Source of the DNA: Candidatus Bipolaricaulota bacterium
Lineage (GTDB): Bacteria; Bipolaricaulota; Bipolaricaulia; UBA7950; UBA9294
DNA: 64,000 nucleotides
Reading direction: 5' to 3'
Assembly: GCA_028278555.1 (NCBI GenBank)
Contig: JANQEA010000043.1
Coordinates: forward strand, 1 to 64,000
The position numbers and the translations under genes were made by a program. The notes below the pieces were generated by a model, which saw only the letters and a program-made list of their open reading frames with translations, was not told where the DNA came from and did not search any database. Position 1 is the stretch's first letter; every line of letters starts with the position of its first letter. Below are positions 10,344 to 18,840 of this stretch, in pieces.

Positions 10344-11006
10344 TCAGATACTTGGGAGCTGATCGGCCGAGAACGACTTCCCATGTGCCGGGTGGATCGC
10401 ACGGATCGGCAGCGCTCGAAGCCGATCGACGCTCGCCTGTGCCGCCTGCAGGTCATCGATGAGTGGGTGGAGACGCGGCCGGCGGGTGTTCCAGAAGAGA
10501 TCGCCGGCGAAGAGGTTTCCATCGTCAGTCAGGACGGCGATCGAGCCCCACGAGTGGCCCGGCAGATGGAGCACGGTCGCGTCGATGCCGAGGTCCGACA
10601 GAGTCTGGCCGTCTGCGAGGAGGACGTCGGGCGTGAACGGCTCGGCCTTCCCGAGAATCGCGCCGAGCGGGCGGAGAAGCTGGAAGAACCACGGCATCCG
10701 ATCGGGCGGTTCCTTCCGATTGGTTCCCATGTCGCCCGGCTCGATCGCCCGCACTTCGAGTGGGTGGAGCGCGACCTCGGCGGCGAACGTCTCCTGCAGG
10801 TACGCACAGCTTCCAATGTGATCCGCATCACCGTGGGTGACGACGACACGCCGGAGGTCGTCGACGTCGAATCCGGCGACCTCGATCCCTCGAACAAGCC
10901 GCCGCCGTGCTATCGCCGGCCCGGTGTCGATCAGGGCGAAGCCGTCGTGCCCCGGAAGAAGGAAGCAGTTGATCCCCGCGGTGATCCGGTGGAACGACTG
11001 AGCCAT
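10344..11006 (-). CDS. Metallo-beta-lactamase-fold hydrolase
   Basis: 220 aa. The metal-binding loop is VVTHGDADHIG, an HxDxDH version of HxHxDH in which the second His is replaced by Asp; this variant is common in the family. Further ligands are in LPGHSWGS, GDLFW and the terminal HPAHG. The ATG is preceded by GAGGAGATCGA. The fold covers glyoxalase II-like thioester hydrolases, lactonases and nucleases, and the substrate here is unknown. Confidence 0.87.
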   Translation of the reverse strand: MAQSFHRITAGINCFLLPGHDGFALIDTGPAIARRRLVRGIEVAGFDVDDLRRVVVTHGDADHIGSCAYLQETFAAEVALHPLEVRAIEPGDMGTNRKEPPDRMPWFFQLLRPLGAILGKAEPFTPDVLLADGQTLSDLGIDATVLHLPGHSWGSIAVLTDDGNLFAGDLFWNTRRPRLHPLIDDLQAAQASVDRLRALPIRAIHPAHGKSFSADQLPSI

Positions 11007-11106
11007 TCGATCTCCTCCTCGGCGCCAGACTAGGGCGCGTAGGAGACAACGTCAAACGTTCAGCCGTCGCTCCAGCTCGGCTGTGACGACCGGCGGTCGG
11101 TCGTGC

Positions 11107-11112
11107 TATCCT
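11107..11112 (+). promoter_or_regulatory. Extended -10 element directly before the Ntn-hydrolase gene
   Basis: TGC-TATCCT is an extended -10 (TGnTATnnT) ending 10 nt before the ATG at 11123. A transcript would start only a few nt before the ATG, that is, nearly leaderless. There is no convincing -35. Confidence 0.3.
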
Positions 11113-11122
11113 CCGGGTTGGA

Positions 11123-11806
11123 ATGACGCTCATCCTGGCGGTCCGAGACGATCGGGACATCGTGCTGGCGAGTGATGGGCGGGTGCTCGACGAGCGCCTC
11201 GCCGTCATGTCGGACGACTCGCTGAAGACGCTTGCTCTCAACGAAGAACTCTGCCTCGGGCTGGCCGGTCCGACGACCGCGATCCGCCATGTGCTGAGCT
11301 CGTTCGGGATTCGGTGTCGTGGGAGCCATCCGGTCGATCTTCTGGGCGTCTGTCAAGAGGTGGCCTGCCCGGTGGACGTCGACTATCGCGATGCGCGGGA
11401 CGAGGTGACGAGCGTCCTCCGGTGGATGACGCGCCGATCCCCGGCCAGACTCCTTGCTACGCGGCTGCCGACGGTGATTCTCGCGGGACGTTCGGATGAG
11501 CGACCGGCCCTCTGCGAGTGGGGCGATCCGGTGCGGGCGTTCGAGACGGCTGGGACCGCCGGCTACTCCGAGGCGATCGCGGGAAGCCTCCCCGAAGAAG
11601 GGACCGGTGCGTGGACGTCGTTCCGGCGCTTGGTCGAAGGGGAGCGCTCCACCCGGCATGCGGAGGATAGACTGACACGGGCTGTCCGGTTCTGTGCCAG
11701 GCACTTCGGAGCGGGCGGTCCGGTGAACGAGACGATCTTCCTCCGCCGACTCTCGCGGCGGTTCGAGCTGTCGCGAGCGGAGTCGCCGCTTGCGTCAGGA
11801 GGTTGA
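11123..11806 (+). CDS. Proteasome-like Ntn-hydrolase (stand-alone beta-subunit-type protein)
   Basis: 227 aa. The second residue is Thr, so removal of Met would expose an N-terminal Thr as in proteasome beta, HslV and Anbu subunits. Counted from that Thr, Asp17 lies in VLASDGR, and a Lys follows at 34 (LKTLAL) where Lys32/33 is expected. The next strand (CLGLAG) also matches the fold. The C-terminal half, Arg-rich, is not like HslV. No alpha-subunit, HslU or ATPase gene is adjacent. I infer a self-standing Ntn peptidase or amidase. Confidence 0.65.
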   Translation: MTLILAVRDDRDIVLASDGRVLDERLAVMSDDSLKTLALNEELCLGLAGPTTAIRHVLSSFGIRCRGSHPVDLLGVCQEVACPVDVDYRDARDEVTSVLRWMTRRSPARLLATRLPTVILAGRSDERPALCEWGDPVRAFETAGTAGYSEAIAGSLPEEGTGAWTSFRRLVEGERSTRHAEDRLTRAVRFCARHFGAGGPVNETIFLRRLSRRFELSRAESPLASGG

Positions 11807-11892
11807 TCGATCGATGGACTCAGACTACCCTTCCGGTACTTCGAGGCCAATCCGTGGGCGGTCGAAGTCCTTGTTGTCCGTAGGAGGTAGGA

Positions 11893-12210
11893 ATGCCGCT
11901 TCATCGACATGAGTGCGAGTCGTGCGGGAACCGGTTCCGCGTGCTCGTCCTTCCGGGAACGGAGGGAGACATTCCAGCCTGTCCAGTCTGCGGGAGCACG
12001 TCCTCGCACCGGCTGATGCCGCTTGTCGCCGTCCAATTCAAGGGGAGTGGCTTCTACAAGACCGATCACGGACGGAAGGACCGCAGTCGCGGAAGGCAGA
12101 GCGCGAAGTCCGAGTCCTCGGACTCCGGAGAGGCGACGTCATCGACCGACTCGAAGACCTCGGATGCTTCCAAGCCTGCCGCCGATTCCAAGAAGTCGTC
12201 CGACGACTAG
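11893..12210 (+). CDS. FmdB-family zinc-ribbon regulatory protein
   Basis: 105 aa. The N-terminal 55 residues form the FmdB ribbon: CESCG and CPVCG pairs, then the family hallmark FKGSGFYKTD. The remaining 50 residues are a low-complexity Ser/Lys/Asp tail, typical of the family. Named after a formamidase regulator, the family is small, conserved and of unclear function. A ribosome-binding site (GGAGGTAGGA) precedes the ATG. Confidence 0.9.
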   Translation: MPLHRHECESCGNRFRVLVLPGTEGDIPACPVCGSTSSHRLMPLVAVQFKGSGFYKTDHGRKDRSRGRQSAKSESSDSGEATSSTDSKTSDASKPAADSKKSSDD

Positions 12211-12234
12211 CGCATCGTCTCGATCGGTCGTCGA

Positions 12235-13254
12235 CTACCCGCACGCTGCCAAGAAGCTCTGCAGTCTCTCCTCCGTCCTAGCAAGATACTCGGGAGCGAA
12301 TGCCCGGTCGGCGGCATCCTGCGAGGCGGCGACGAAATTGGCGAGCAGGATCCCGCGACCAGCGATCAGCGCCTCGATCTGTCCCTCATGATCCTCGGGC
12401 CAAGTGCGCGCGGACTCGTACCCAGAACGGAATGCACGGAAGAGCGTTTCGTGATCGGGGCGATACCGGTAGTAGTAGAGTGTTGTCGCAAGATCTTGCA
12501 CGGGATGCCCCCACAAGAGGTCCTCGAAATCGAGCGCGAACGTCTGGCTTCGATGCAGCTTGACGTTCCACACGTGAAGGTCGTTGTGGATCACGTGAGG
12601 TGTGCGCTCCGCGAACAGTTGATCGATCTCGACTTGGATCCGATCGCGTGCTTCTCGGAAGACGGAGACTTGCTCGGCCGGCATCAGCTCGGGTCCGCAA
12701 TGATCGAAGAGCATGATCGGCTCCGGATTGGGAAACGCCGGATCGGAATACGGAAAGAGATCTCGGTACGTTCGGATTCGGAACCCCTTCGGAGGTTCGA
12801 AGCGCTCTCCGTGGTCGTGGAGACGCGCGGCGAGCGCGCCGTGTCGCGCGATGTTATCGGGCGTCATCCGCTCGCTCAGCATCCGGCCTGGGACCCAGCC
12901 ATACAACGCGCCGAACCACTCCCCTGGCACGTCAGGGGCAGTGAGGGGGAGGACGAATTCGCCCTCCCGGGTCGCGAACGGCTCGGCGACGCCGATGTCC
13001 GTCTCGCGGCGGATCGCTCGGATCCACGCGATCTCGGAGCGAACGGCCTCAAGGGAATGGGCGCTCTTCGGCGAGGTCAGCCGGAGGACGAACCGCCGTC
13101 CGTCCGCGGCATCGACACGGAAGACGATGTTGGTAGCGGCGGTCAGCTGACGGAGGGATGCAGGCTTGACGCCGAACGCGGCGAGAATCTGTTCGGCATG
13201 CGGGCGGAGACGCCCGGCCTGTCCGCGGTGGGTCAAATCATGAAACGGCTTCAA
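12235..13254 (-). CDS. Phosphotransferase of the aminoglycoside/homoserine-kinase-like family
   Basis: 339 aa from a TTG at 13254, chosen because CAGGAGGATTCC precedes it; the longer frame to 13689 overlaps the divergent kinase gene. The N-lobe contains FVLRL, the ATP-binding lysine position occupied by Arg. The catalytic loop is HVIHNDLHVWNV (Asp and Asn), and the metal-binding Asp is in LDFEDLLWG. These are hallmarks of the APH (Pfam phosphotransferase enzyme) family, which acts on small hydroxyl metabolites, amines and some antibiotics. The substrate is unknown and resistance should not be assumed. Confidence 0.83.
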   Translation of the reverse strand: MKPFHDLTHRGQAGRLRPHAEQILAAFGVKPASLRQLTAATNIVFRVDAADGRRFVLRLTSPKSAHSLEAVRSEIAWIRAIRRETDIGVAEPFATREGEFVLPLTAPDVPGEWFGALYGWVPGRMLSERMTPDNIARHGALAARLHDHGERFEPPKGFRIRTYRDLFPYSDPAFPNPEPIMLFDHCGPELMPAEQVSVFREARDRIQVEIDQLFAERTPHVIHNDLHVWNVKLHRSQTFALDFEDLLWGHPVQDLATTLYYYRYRPDHETLFRAFRSGYESARTWPEDHEGQIEALIAGRGILLANFVAASQDAADRAFAPEYLARTEERLQSFLAACG

Positions 13255-13457
13255 GGAATCCTCCTGGGGAATGAGAACGGGACACAAGGTACTGAAGAAT
13301 CGACGGAACTCTCTGCGGGCGTCGATCGATTGTAGTCGACTGGAAGACATTTCGCAGGTCGCGCGTGATGAGGGAATTGCAGAGCCCATTGCGAGTCTGT
13401 TCCCTCTGTCGGCAAGCTTCAGATCGGCTACCATTGCGCGAGGAGGGGACACTGAAC

Positions 13458-14114
13458 ATGCCATCCGAGGTGCAGAAACCAGTCGTCGTTTGCATTGCGG
13501 GAGCTCTGGCCGGGGGAAAGACGACCTTGATCCGTAGGCTCGCCGAGAAGCTCGGCGGTGCGGCCATCCTCTTGTTCGACGACTACGATGCGTACGCCGA
13601 GTGGCCCGCAGACATAGCTGAGTGGCTTGCGGAGGGCGCCGATCCGGGCCGAGTTCGCGTGCCACGCCTCCGCCAGGATCTGGAATCACTCCTCAGCGGA
13701 CGCCCTGCCAGGCATCCGATCGATGAACATGAGATTGCTCCGTCCCCGATCGTCTTGCTCGAGGATCCGTTCGGGCGAACGCGAACGGACATGCGGGAGC
13801 TGATCGATCTCGTCCTGTTCGTCGATCTGCCGATCGATCTAAGCGTCCTCCGGATGACCCGTCGAGCGCTCGGGCTGGACCCGGCGATGAGTGCAGAGGA
13901 TCTGTCTCGCCTCACAGCGGAGGACCTCCGCGGCCGGATCGAGGCGGCGCTGCAATGGCTCGACGGCTACGAAGCCCGGCGGACGATGTACACAACGCTC
14001 GCCGAGCCGGTCCGTGCTTCGGCCGACGTCATCCTCGATGGCGTGCAGCCGGTCGAATCGGTCCTCGACGATGCGCTTCGTGCGATCGAACGGGCGTTCT
14101 CCGCATCGGGTTGA
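13458..14114 (+). CDS. P-loop nucleoside/metabolite kinase-like protein
   Basis: 218 aa from the ATG at 13458 (GAGGAGGGGAC upstream). Walker A is GALAGGKTT (residues 15-23); an acidic LFDDYD follows as in uridine-kinase-like proteins, and a lid-like Arg-rich stretch (RMTRRALG) comes near residue 135. I infer a small-molecule kinase of the uridine/phosphoribulokinase fold. It is divergent from the APH-like kinase and converges on the S41 peptidase gene, 6 nt away. Confidence 0.72.
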   Translation: MPSEVQKPVVVCIAGALAGGKTTLIRRLAEKLGGAAILLFDDYDAYAEWPADIAEWLAEGADPGRVRVPRLRQDLESLLSGRPARHPIDEHEIAPSPIVLLEDPFGRTRTDMRELIDLVLFVDLPIDLSVLRMTRRALGLDPAMSAEDLSRLTAEDLRGRIEAALQWLDGYEARRTMYTTLAEPVRASADVILDGVQPVESVLDDALRAIERAFSASG

Positions 14115-14120
14115 GTCTGC

Positions 14121-15362
14121 CTATTCCGAGCGCTTCACGGGGAACTCATGCCCCTCTTCGAGGAGGAAGATCGCCTTGGTGACCTGGTTGCCTTCGCGCA
14201 CGAATCGCACGCGAGCCGCACCGCCGTCGTACTCGAAGAGGTCTTCAGCGAGCGGGGTGCACGAGGCGTCCGGATAGCCGCGGTGAGAGACGACGAGCGC
14301 TCCGTCCTCGAGGCGGACGCTGTTCGCTTGCCCGTACTGGCCGACATACGCGGCAAGGACGTCCTCGGCAAGCGTCACCGGCTCGACGTCGGCGTTCGCC
14401 TTGGCCAAAGCCCAGTTCACGCGGTGAAGGGCCGCTTCGTTGTCAAGCGTCTCCGACAGCCTCTGCAGGGCGTGCCGATAGGCGACGGCAAGCGCCTGCT
14501 CGGGCGGAACCTCGATGTCCGGCGTGACTCCGGTGCCCTCCCAGCCTGCGCCGGAGATCGGGTTGATGGCCTCGCCTTCGGGAACTATGAGCTCGAGGTA
14601 GTGCTCTGGGTACTTGATGGACTCCACCGTGTGACCGCCGCCGCCCGTGCGCTCGCCGACAACGAGAGCGCGTCCGCGTTGCTGGAGGTTGTAGGTGAAG
14701 TCCTCGCCGCCGGAGAAGGTGCGGTAGTCGGTCAGGATGTAGACGGGAACGTCCGCCAGGCGCGGACCGGGAACGTAGTCGGCTGTCCAAGACTGCTGTA
14801 GGCCTCTGGCACCTCGATGGTGGATCGAGCAGAGCTCGACGGTCTCCTCGAAGAGGTAACCCGTGATCAGGCGGATCAGGTTGTCCTCTCCTCCAAGATG
14901 CCCGCGAAGATCGAAGATGAGGGCGTTCGCGTTGGCGAGGAAGTTCATCGCCGCGACGGCCGTGTCCCCAGCCAACGCCACGGGGCAGAAGATGCGGATG
15001 TGCGCGTACCCGATCGTGCCGGGCAGAATCTCGAGCTTGCGGAAGCCGTAGTTGTCGCTCGCATAGGCCTCGTAGAGGCCACACTCGTGCGTTGGAGCAG
15101 CCGCCTTGGACGCGGGTCGCGCGATCACGGCGATGTGCTTGTCCTTGCGAACGGTGCGAAGCTCAGACATCAGCAGGTTCGCGAGTCGTGGAACGGAGTC
15201 GATCTCAGCGAAGGCGCCCTCTTCCAGGCGCGCACGCAGCCGAGCTGCCATCTCCGCGGCGGCCTCGGGGTCGTAGTACTTCTCCTCGTAGGTCTCGGCA
15301 ACCTGCCCCACTGCGCCTGCGATGTACTCAGCCGTAACTTCCGGCCACTCGGATGTTGCCAT
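14121..15362 (-). CDS. S41-family (tail-specific/C-terminal processing) serine peptidase
   Basis: 413 aa. The ATG at 15362 is 2 nt after the stop of the regulator gene; a GTG at 15368 that overlaps that stop is better spaced to the AGGAGGGAG and may be the real start. An N-terminal helical S41 cap is followed by the peptidase core: NALIFDLRGHLGGEDNL, then TFSGGEDF with the nucleophile Ser, and GERTGGGGHT. This is the branch seen in retinoid-binding-protein-like S41 proteins. No PDZ domain and no signal peptide are visible, so it should be cytoplasmic. Coupling to an ArsR-type regulator suggests joint control. Confidence 0.87.
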   Translation of the reverse strand: MATSEWPEVTAEYIAGAVGQVAETYEEKYYDPEAAAEMAARLRARLEEGAFAEIDSVPRLANLLMSELRTVRKDKHIAVIARPASKAAAPTHECGLYEAYASDNYGFRKLEILPGTIGYAHIRIFCPVALAGDTAVAAMNFLANANALIFDLRGHLGGEDNLIRLITGYLFEETVELCSIHHRGARGLQQSWTADYVPGPRLADVPVYILTDYRTFSGGEDFTYNLQQRGRALVVGERTGGGGHTVESIKYPEHYLELIVPEGEAINPISGAGWEGTGVTPDIEVPPEQALAVAYRHALQRLSETLDNEAALHRVNWALAKANADVEPVTLAEDVLAAYVGQYGQANSVRLEDGALVVSHRGYPDASCTPLAEDLFEYDGGAARVRFVREGNQVTKAIFLLEEGHEFPVKRSE

Positions 15363-15364
15363 GC

Positions 15365-16468
15365 TCACAGCGACTCTCCCTCCTGCGACGACTCGTCGGC
15401 TCGGCCCGCCAATCGGCTGAGCTTGCCTTCCAGTTCTCGAAAATGCTCCAGGTTCAGCGAGTAGTACTTCTTTGCCTGGGCGTCTCGAACGGTCAGGATG
15501 CCGGCGCTGACCAGATGCCGCAGATGTCGAGAGATCGCCGGCTGTCCAAGATGAGGGAAGCGAAGACCGATCTCGTGGGCATACATCTCGCCCTCCGACA
15601 GAAGCTCGACAATCCGGAACCGGGTCTCCTCCCCCAGCGCCTTGAACCTGACGTGAATGGATGCGCTCGGCGCCTGTCCGAGATCTCTGCTGCCCACGCC
15701 GGAATCGATGCCGTAGATCAGGAGCTTGCGGCCTTCTCCGGTGAGCCGACTGAGCGTGATGTGGGGGCCGAGAAGGGTTGTAGGGACGACGAGAAGCTGC
15801 TCGGATTCCGCGATGAGCTCGTCCGGGAGCGTCGCCGGGCGACCGGTCAGCTGTTCGACGAGCGCCGGGATCGCTGTCGGATGGATGCGGCCTGTCTGCG
15901 CTGCAACCTCCCGTTCGAGAACTGGCTTGGCGCGCTCCCATTCGGAACGCAGCGACGTCTCGAAGAAGGCCTCGATCGTGTCGGCATACGTCTTGGGGAG
16001 CTTCGCTGGATCCTGCCCTAGCATCTCAGCAACGCGCTGCGCGATCGGCTTCGGATCGGCGAGGTTCACGCCGCTTCGCTTGAGCAGACTCACCATCGCC
16101 TTCTCGATCGCGCCGAGCGGCCGGTTGGCAAGCCTCAGGAGACCTTCGTCCGCGAGCGACAGGAAGACGCTAGGATCGAGATTCCGCAGGTAGTTCAGAA
16201 GCCAGTCGACGCTCCGCTCCAGCGCGCCCTCGTGAGCGAGCCTCAAGACCAGCCGCTCCCAGCGGACGACGACGTTGCAAGCAGCGAGCGCCTCGTACTC
16301 TTCCGGAGCGAGCGCCTCGCGCGCGTCGTGGACCCACGGCGCGAAGCGGCCCTCCCATCCGTCGACCATCACGGCGAGGTCAATGGCGTGGAGAAGCTCG
16401 ATGCTCGGGGACACGAGGAACGTCGGGCACTGGGTCTTGTCGAGCGGGATGGTACGGTTTGTGGTCAT
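15365..16468 (-). CDS. ArsR-type winged-helix regulator with a long N-terminal domain
   Basis: 367 aa. AGGAGATC precedes the ATG. The C-terminal 90 residues form an ArsR/SmtB-like HTH (FKALGEETRFRIVELL, then the recognition segment QPAISRHLRHL and the wing AKKYYSLN). The first 270 residues are a helical domain that also occurs ahead of ArsR HTHs in DUF5937-type proteins; its ligand is unknown. No Cys-rich metal site is visible. Its stop nearly touches the S41 peptidase start, so both form one operon. Confidence 0.82.
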   Translation of the reverse strand: MTTNRTIPLDKTQCPTFLVSPSIELLHAIDLAVMVDGWEGRFAPWVHDAREALAPEEYEALAACNVVVRWERLVLRLAHEGALERSVDWLLNYLRNLDPSVFLSLADEGLLRLANRPLGAIEKAMVSLLKRSGVNLADPKPIAQRVAEMLGQDPAKLPKTYADTIEAFFETSLRSEWERAKPVLEREVAAQTGRIHPTAIPALVEQLTGRPATLPDELIAESEQLLVVPTTLLGPHITLSRLTGEGRKLLIYGIDSGVGSRDLGQAPSASIHVRFKALGEETRFRIVELLSEGEMYAHEIGLRFPHLGQPAISRHLRHLVSAGILTVRDAQAKKYYSLNLEHFRELEGKLSRLAGRADESSQEGESL

Positions 16469-16481
16469 GGGCGATCTCCTA

Positions 16482-16508
16482 ATGATATGCGAATAATAGC
16501 ATCATATA
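16482..16508. promoter_or_regulatory. AT-rich imperfect inverted repeat upstream of the ArsR-type gene
   Basis: ATGATATGC (from 16482) and GCATCATAT flank an 8-nt AT-rich centre, matching as an inverted repeat over ATGC/GCAT and partly beyond. It is the most AT-rich stretch nearby and lies between divergent genes, so it may be an autoregulatory operator and promoter. Confidence 0.35.
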
Positions 16509-16599
16509 ACGAAAACATCAATAGCGGGCGAGCACGGGACGTGCTTCGATCCGTCTCCTCGCTGTACGATGGACCCAAGGGAGAGCCAAGGAGGGAAAC

Positions 16600-16887
16600 A
16601 TGGTCACACACATGCACGTCGGATTCAGGGTCGCGGACTTCGAGCGCTGGAAGGCTGGCTACGACGCGAGCATCGAACATCGGAAGGCGGCCGGCGAGGT
16701 CTCGTATCAGGTCTTCCGAAGCGTCGACGATCCGAACGTGGTGACGGTCGTTTCGGTCCAGGCGAGCGCCGATCGGGTGCACGCATTCCTCGATTCCCCG
16801 GAGTTGAAGGAAGGGATGAAGAAGGCCGGAATCGTCGAGATGGGGACGATGCTCCTGCTCGAGGAGGTCGACCGGGGCACCCTCTGA
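16600..16887 (+). CDS. Dimeric alpha/beta-barrel (ABM-like) small protein
   Basis: 95 aa. AAGGAGGGAAAC precedes the ATG. The pattern HMHVGFRVADFERWKAGYD followed by strands ending VVTVVSVQAS and a helix with FLDSPELKEGM is the ferredoxin-like dimeric barrel seen in antibiotic-biosynthesis-monooxygenase and related stress proteins. No cofactor or catalytic residue can be assigned. It is divergent from the ArsR-type gene and may be controlled by it. Confidence 0.7.
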   Translation: MVTHMHVGFRVADFERWKAGYDASIEHRKAAGEVSYQVFRSVDDPNVVTVVSVQASADRVHAFLDSPELKEGMKKAGIVEMGTMLLLEEVDRGTL

Positions 16888-16911
16888 GACGAGCGGCGTC
16901 CCGTCTTCCGC

Positions 16912-18750
16912 CTACTCCACCGACGCGGATCGAATCAGCAGCACGTCGAAGCTCCCCACTCCCTCGGAGTTCGTGTGCCCGACCGCGGCGAAGCCGCTCC
17001 CGGGGAGCGCGCAAATGCTGGCGAGCCACTCCGAGCCGTCTTTGCCGTAGACGTGGGAGCTTCGCATGGCACCCGCATCATCGAGGATCTGGATCCACGC
17101 ATCATTCTGTCCGGTCCTGTGTGAGTTCGTGACCCCGGCGACGAGGAGCCGTCCGTCATCCAGCGCGCAGACGTCGTTCCCATAGTCGTAGTGATTCCGT
17201 CTGCCGTACTCCTGTCGCCATTCGACGTATCCCGTTGCGTCGACCCCGATGATGGTGACCTGTAGGAGCTCGCGTTTCAGCTGATCGCAATAACCGGTGA
17301 CGATGAAGCCGCTCAAGGTCTCGATCGCGGCACTCGCGGAATCGAACACGTCGTGTCCGGTTGATTCGAGCCAGCGGATGTTCCCCGAGGCGTCGACGTT
17401 CAGAAGGAGCGCCTGCAGGTCGGGCGGCCCATGTCCGATGACGCCGGAGACGAAGTAGCCGCGGTCCCGTGTGGCGATGACGTCGTGCCCCTTCTGGGGC
17501 GCGGCCCCATCGCCGAACGTCCTCTCCCAGACCGGATCGCCTACGTGATCGAGTTTCAACAGCAGGGTCTCCGATGCAGCCGCACGTGGATCCTGAGCGT
17601 AGCCGGTGATGACGAACCCGGCATCGTGGGCAAGGCAGGCGGACGTACCGACCTCGGTCCCGCTGTCTCCATAGCTGCGGGCCCAGACAAGATTCCCAGC
17701 GGGGTCGAAGCGTGCGACAAGAACGTCGAGACCGCCGCCGCCGACCGATGCCGTAAGGCCGGCGAGCAGGCATCCCCCGTCGGGCGTCCCGACGACGGCG
17801 TTCGCCTCGTCTCGTGACACGCCTCCGAGGGTCCTCGTCCATTCGACGCTCCAGTTGGCATCCGTCTTGATCACCAGCGCATCGGACGCCCCGGCGCCGT
17901 ACGAGTAGGTGTAACCGACAATGAACGTGCCGCCGTCGGCGGAACGACAGACCCCGCGAGCCCCGTCGGCGGAGGATCCGCCGAACGCCGACACGATCAA
18001 GCCATCCTCTGTAACTCCGATCTCCGAGGCCGCAAGGACGGCGGGCAGCGCGCGGAGTTCGTCGCCGTCGATCGGAGGATGCTTGAGTCGCTGCACGACC
18101 GACGCGATGGCGTCGACGTACTCGACGTTGTAGTAGAGCCCCTTCACGGCGGTGATCAGATTCCCGTCGACGACCGGGGGATGGTTGGCCCCGACGAACT
18201 TCCCTCCTGCGTTCTCGATGAACGCCTTGTGCCGCTCCTTCGCTACGACGCGACGATCCGTCAGCACGCCGGCCTCTCCGAGAACGCGGGGCCCGGAACA
18301 CTGGGCGGAGATGGCGAGCCCGAGGTCGTTCGCCGTGGCGATCGCGCTGAGGACGTTCGGATCACCGAGTAGGTCTCGGTACGGGCGCGGCACGAGGCTC
18401 GTGGACGGCATGATCGTGAGCACGTCGTACGAAGAGACATCGATCGGTTTCGTGATCACCAGATCCGGGACGATGTCCGAGCATCCGAGCGCGTCGGCAT
18501 AGATCGAGCATGGCGGGATCGGATCGGTCAACCCTGCGACGGTCACGTCCCACCCGAGCCGCTCGAAGCTGTTCAGATAGAGATATGTGTTGGCCCCGTA
18601 CTGATCGGAAACGATTGCCAGAACGCGGACGTCGTTTCCGGGTACGTCGGCTCCGTCATCCCCGATGTCCCCGGTCGCGAGGACGGCAAGAAGAGCACAG
18701 AGAACGGCGCCGATGCTGCCTGTGAGAAGTGGCCTTCGTCGTTGAACCAT
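16912..18750 (-). CDS. Exported DJ-1/PfpI-like domain fused to a beta-propeller
   Basis: 612 aa. The first 30 residues are a signal peptide. Residues about 38-225 form a DJ-1/PfpI (class I glutamine amidotransferase-like) domain: VRVLAIVSDQYGANT, then the nucleophile elbow AISAQCSGPRVLGEAGVLTDRR with Cys after Gln, as in ThiJ/PfpI proteins. From about 250 on, six or more repeats of about 50 residues alternate (GGxxxDxAxAVxxxxDGGxxxAGxT, then LVWARSYGD-like ends), forming a propeller. Such a fusion in an exported protein is not familiar to me. A DinB/GNAT/methyltransferase run follows on the same strand. Confidence 0.75.
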   Translation of the reverse strand: MVQRRRPLLTGSIGAVLCALLAVLATGDIGDDGADVPGNDVRVLAIVSDQYGANTYLYLNSFERLGWDVTVAGLTDPIPPCSIYADALGCSDIVPDLVITKPIDVSSYDVLTIMPSTSLVPRPYRDLLGDPNVLSAIATANDLGLAISAQCSGPRVLGEAGVLTDRRVVAKERHKAFIENAGGKFVGANHPPVVDGNLITAVKGLYYNVEYVDAIASVVQRLKHPPIDGDELRALPAVLAASEIGVTEDGLIVSAFGGSSADGARGVCRSADGGTFIVGYTYSYGAGASDALVIKTDANWSVEWTRTLGGVSRDEANAVVGTPDGGCLLAGLTASVGGGGLDVLVARFDPAGNLVWARSYGDSGTEVGTSACLAHDAGFVITGYAQDPRAAASETLLLKLDHVGDPVWERTFGDGAAPQKGHDVIATRDRGYFVSGVIGHGPPDLQALLLNVDASGNIRWLESTGHDVFDSASAAIETLSGFIVTGYCDQLKRELLQVTIIGVDATGYVEWRQEYGRRNHYDYGNDVCALDDGRLLVAGVTNSHRTGQNDAWIQILDDAGAMRSSHVYGKDGSEWLASICALPGSGFAAVGHTNSEGVGSFDVLLIRSASVE

Positions 18751-18840
18751 CCGCGATCATCTCCAGAAGTGAAGTCGTTGGGGCGATTCTGACGGTTGGC
18801 CGTTTCGGCACCGTCTCGCGATGCCGGACCGCGGATCCTT

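Noticed and set aside
12235-13254. Aminoglycoside resistance role for the APH-like kinase
   Set aside because: The fold is shared by many metabolic kinases, and no resistance-type sequence or mobile context is present.
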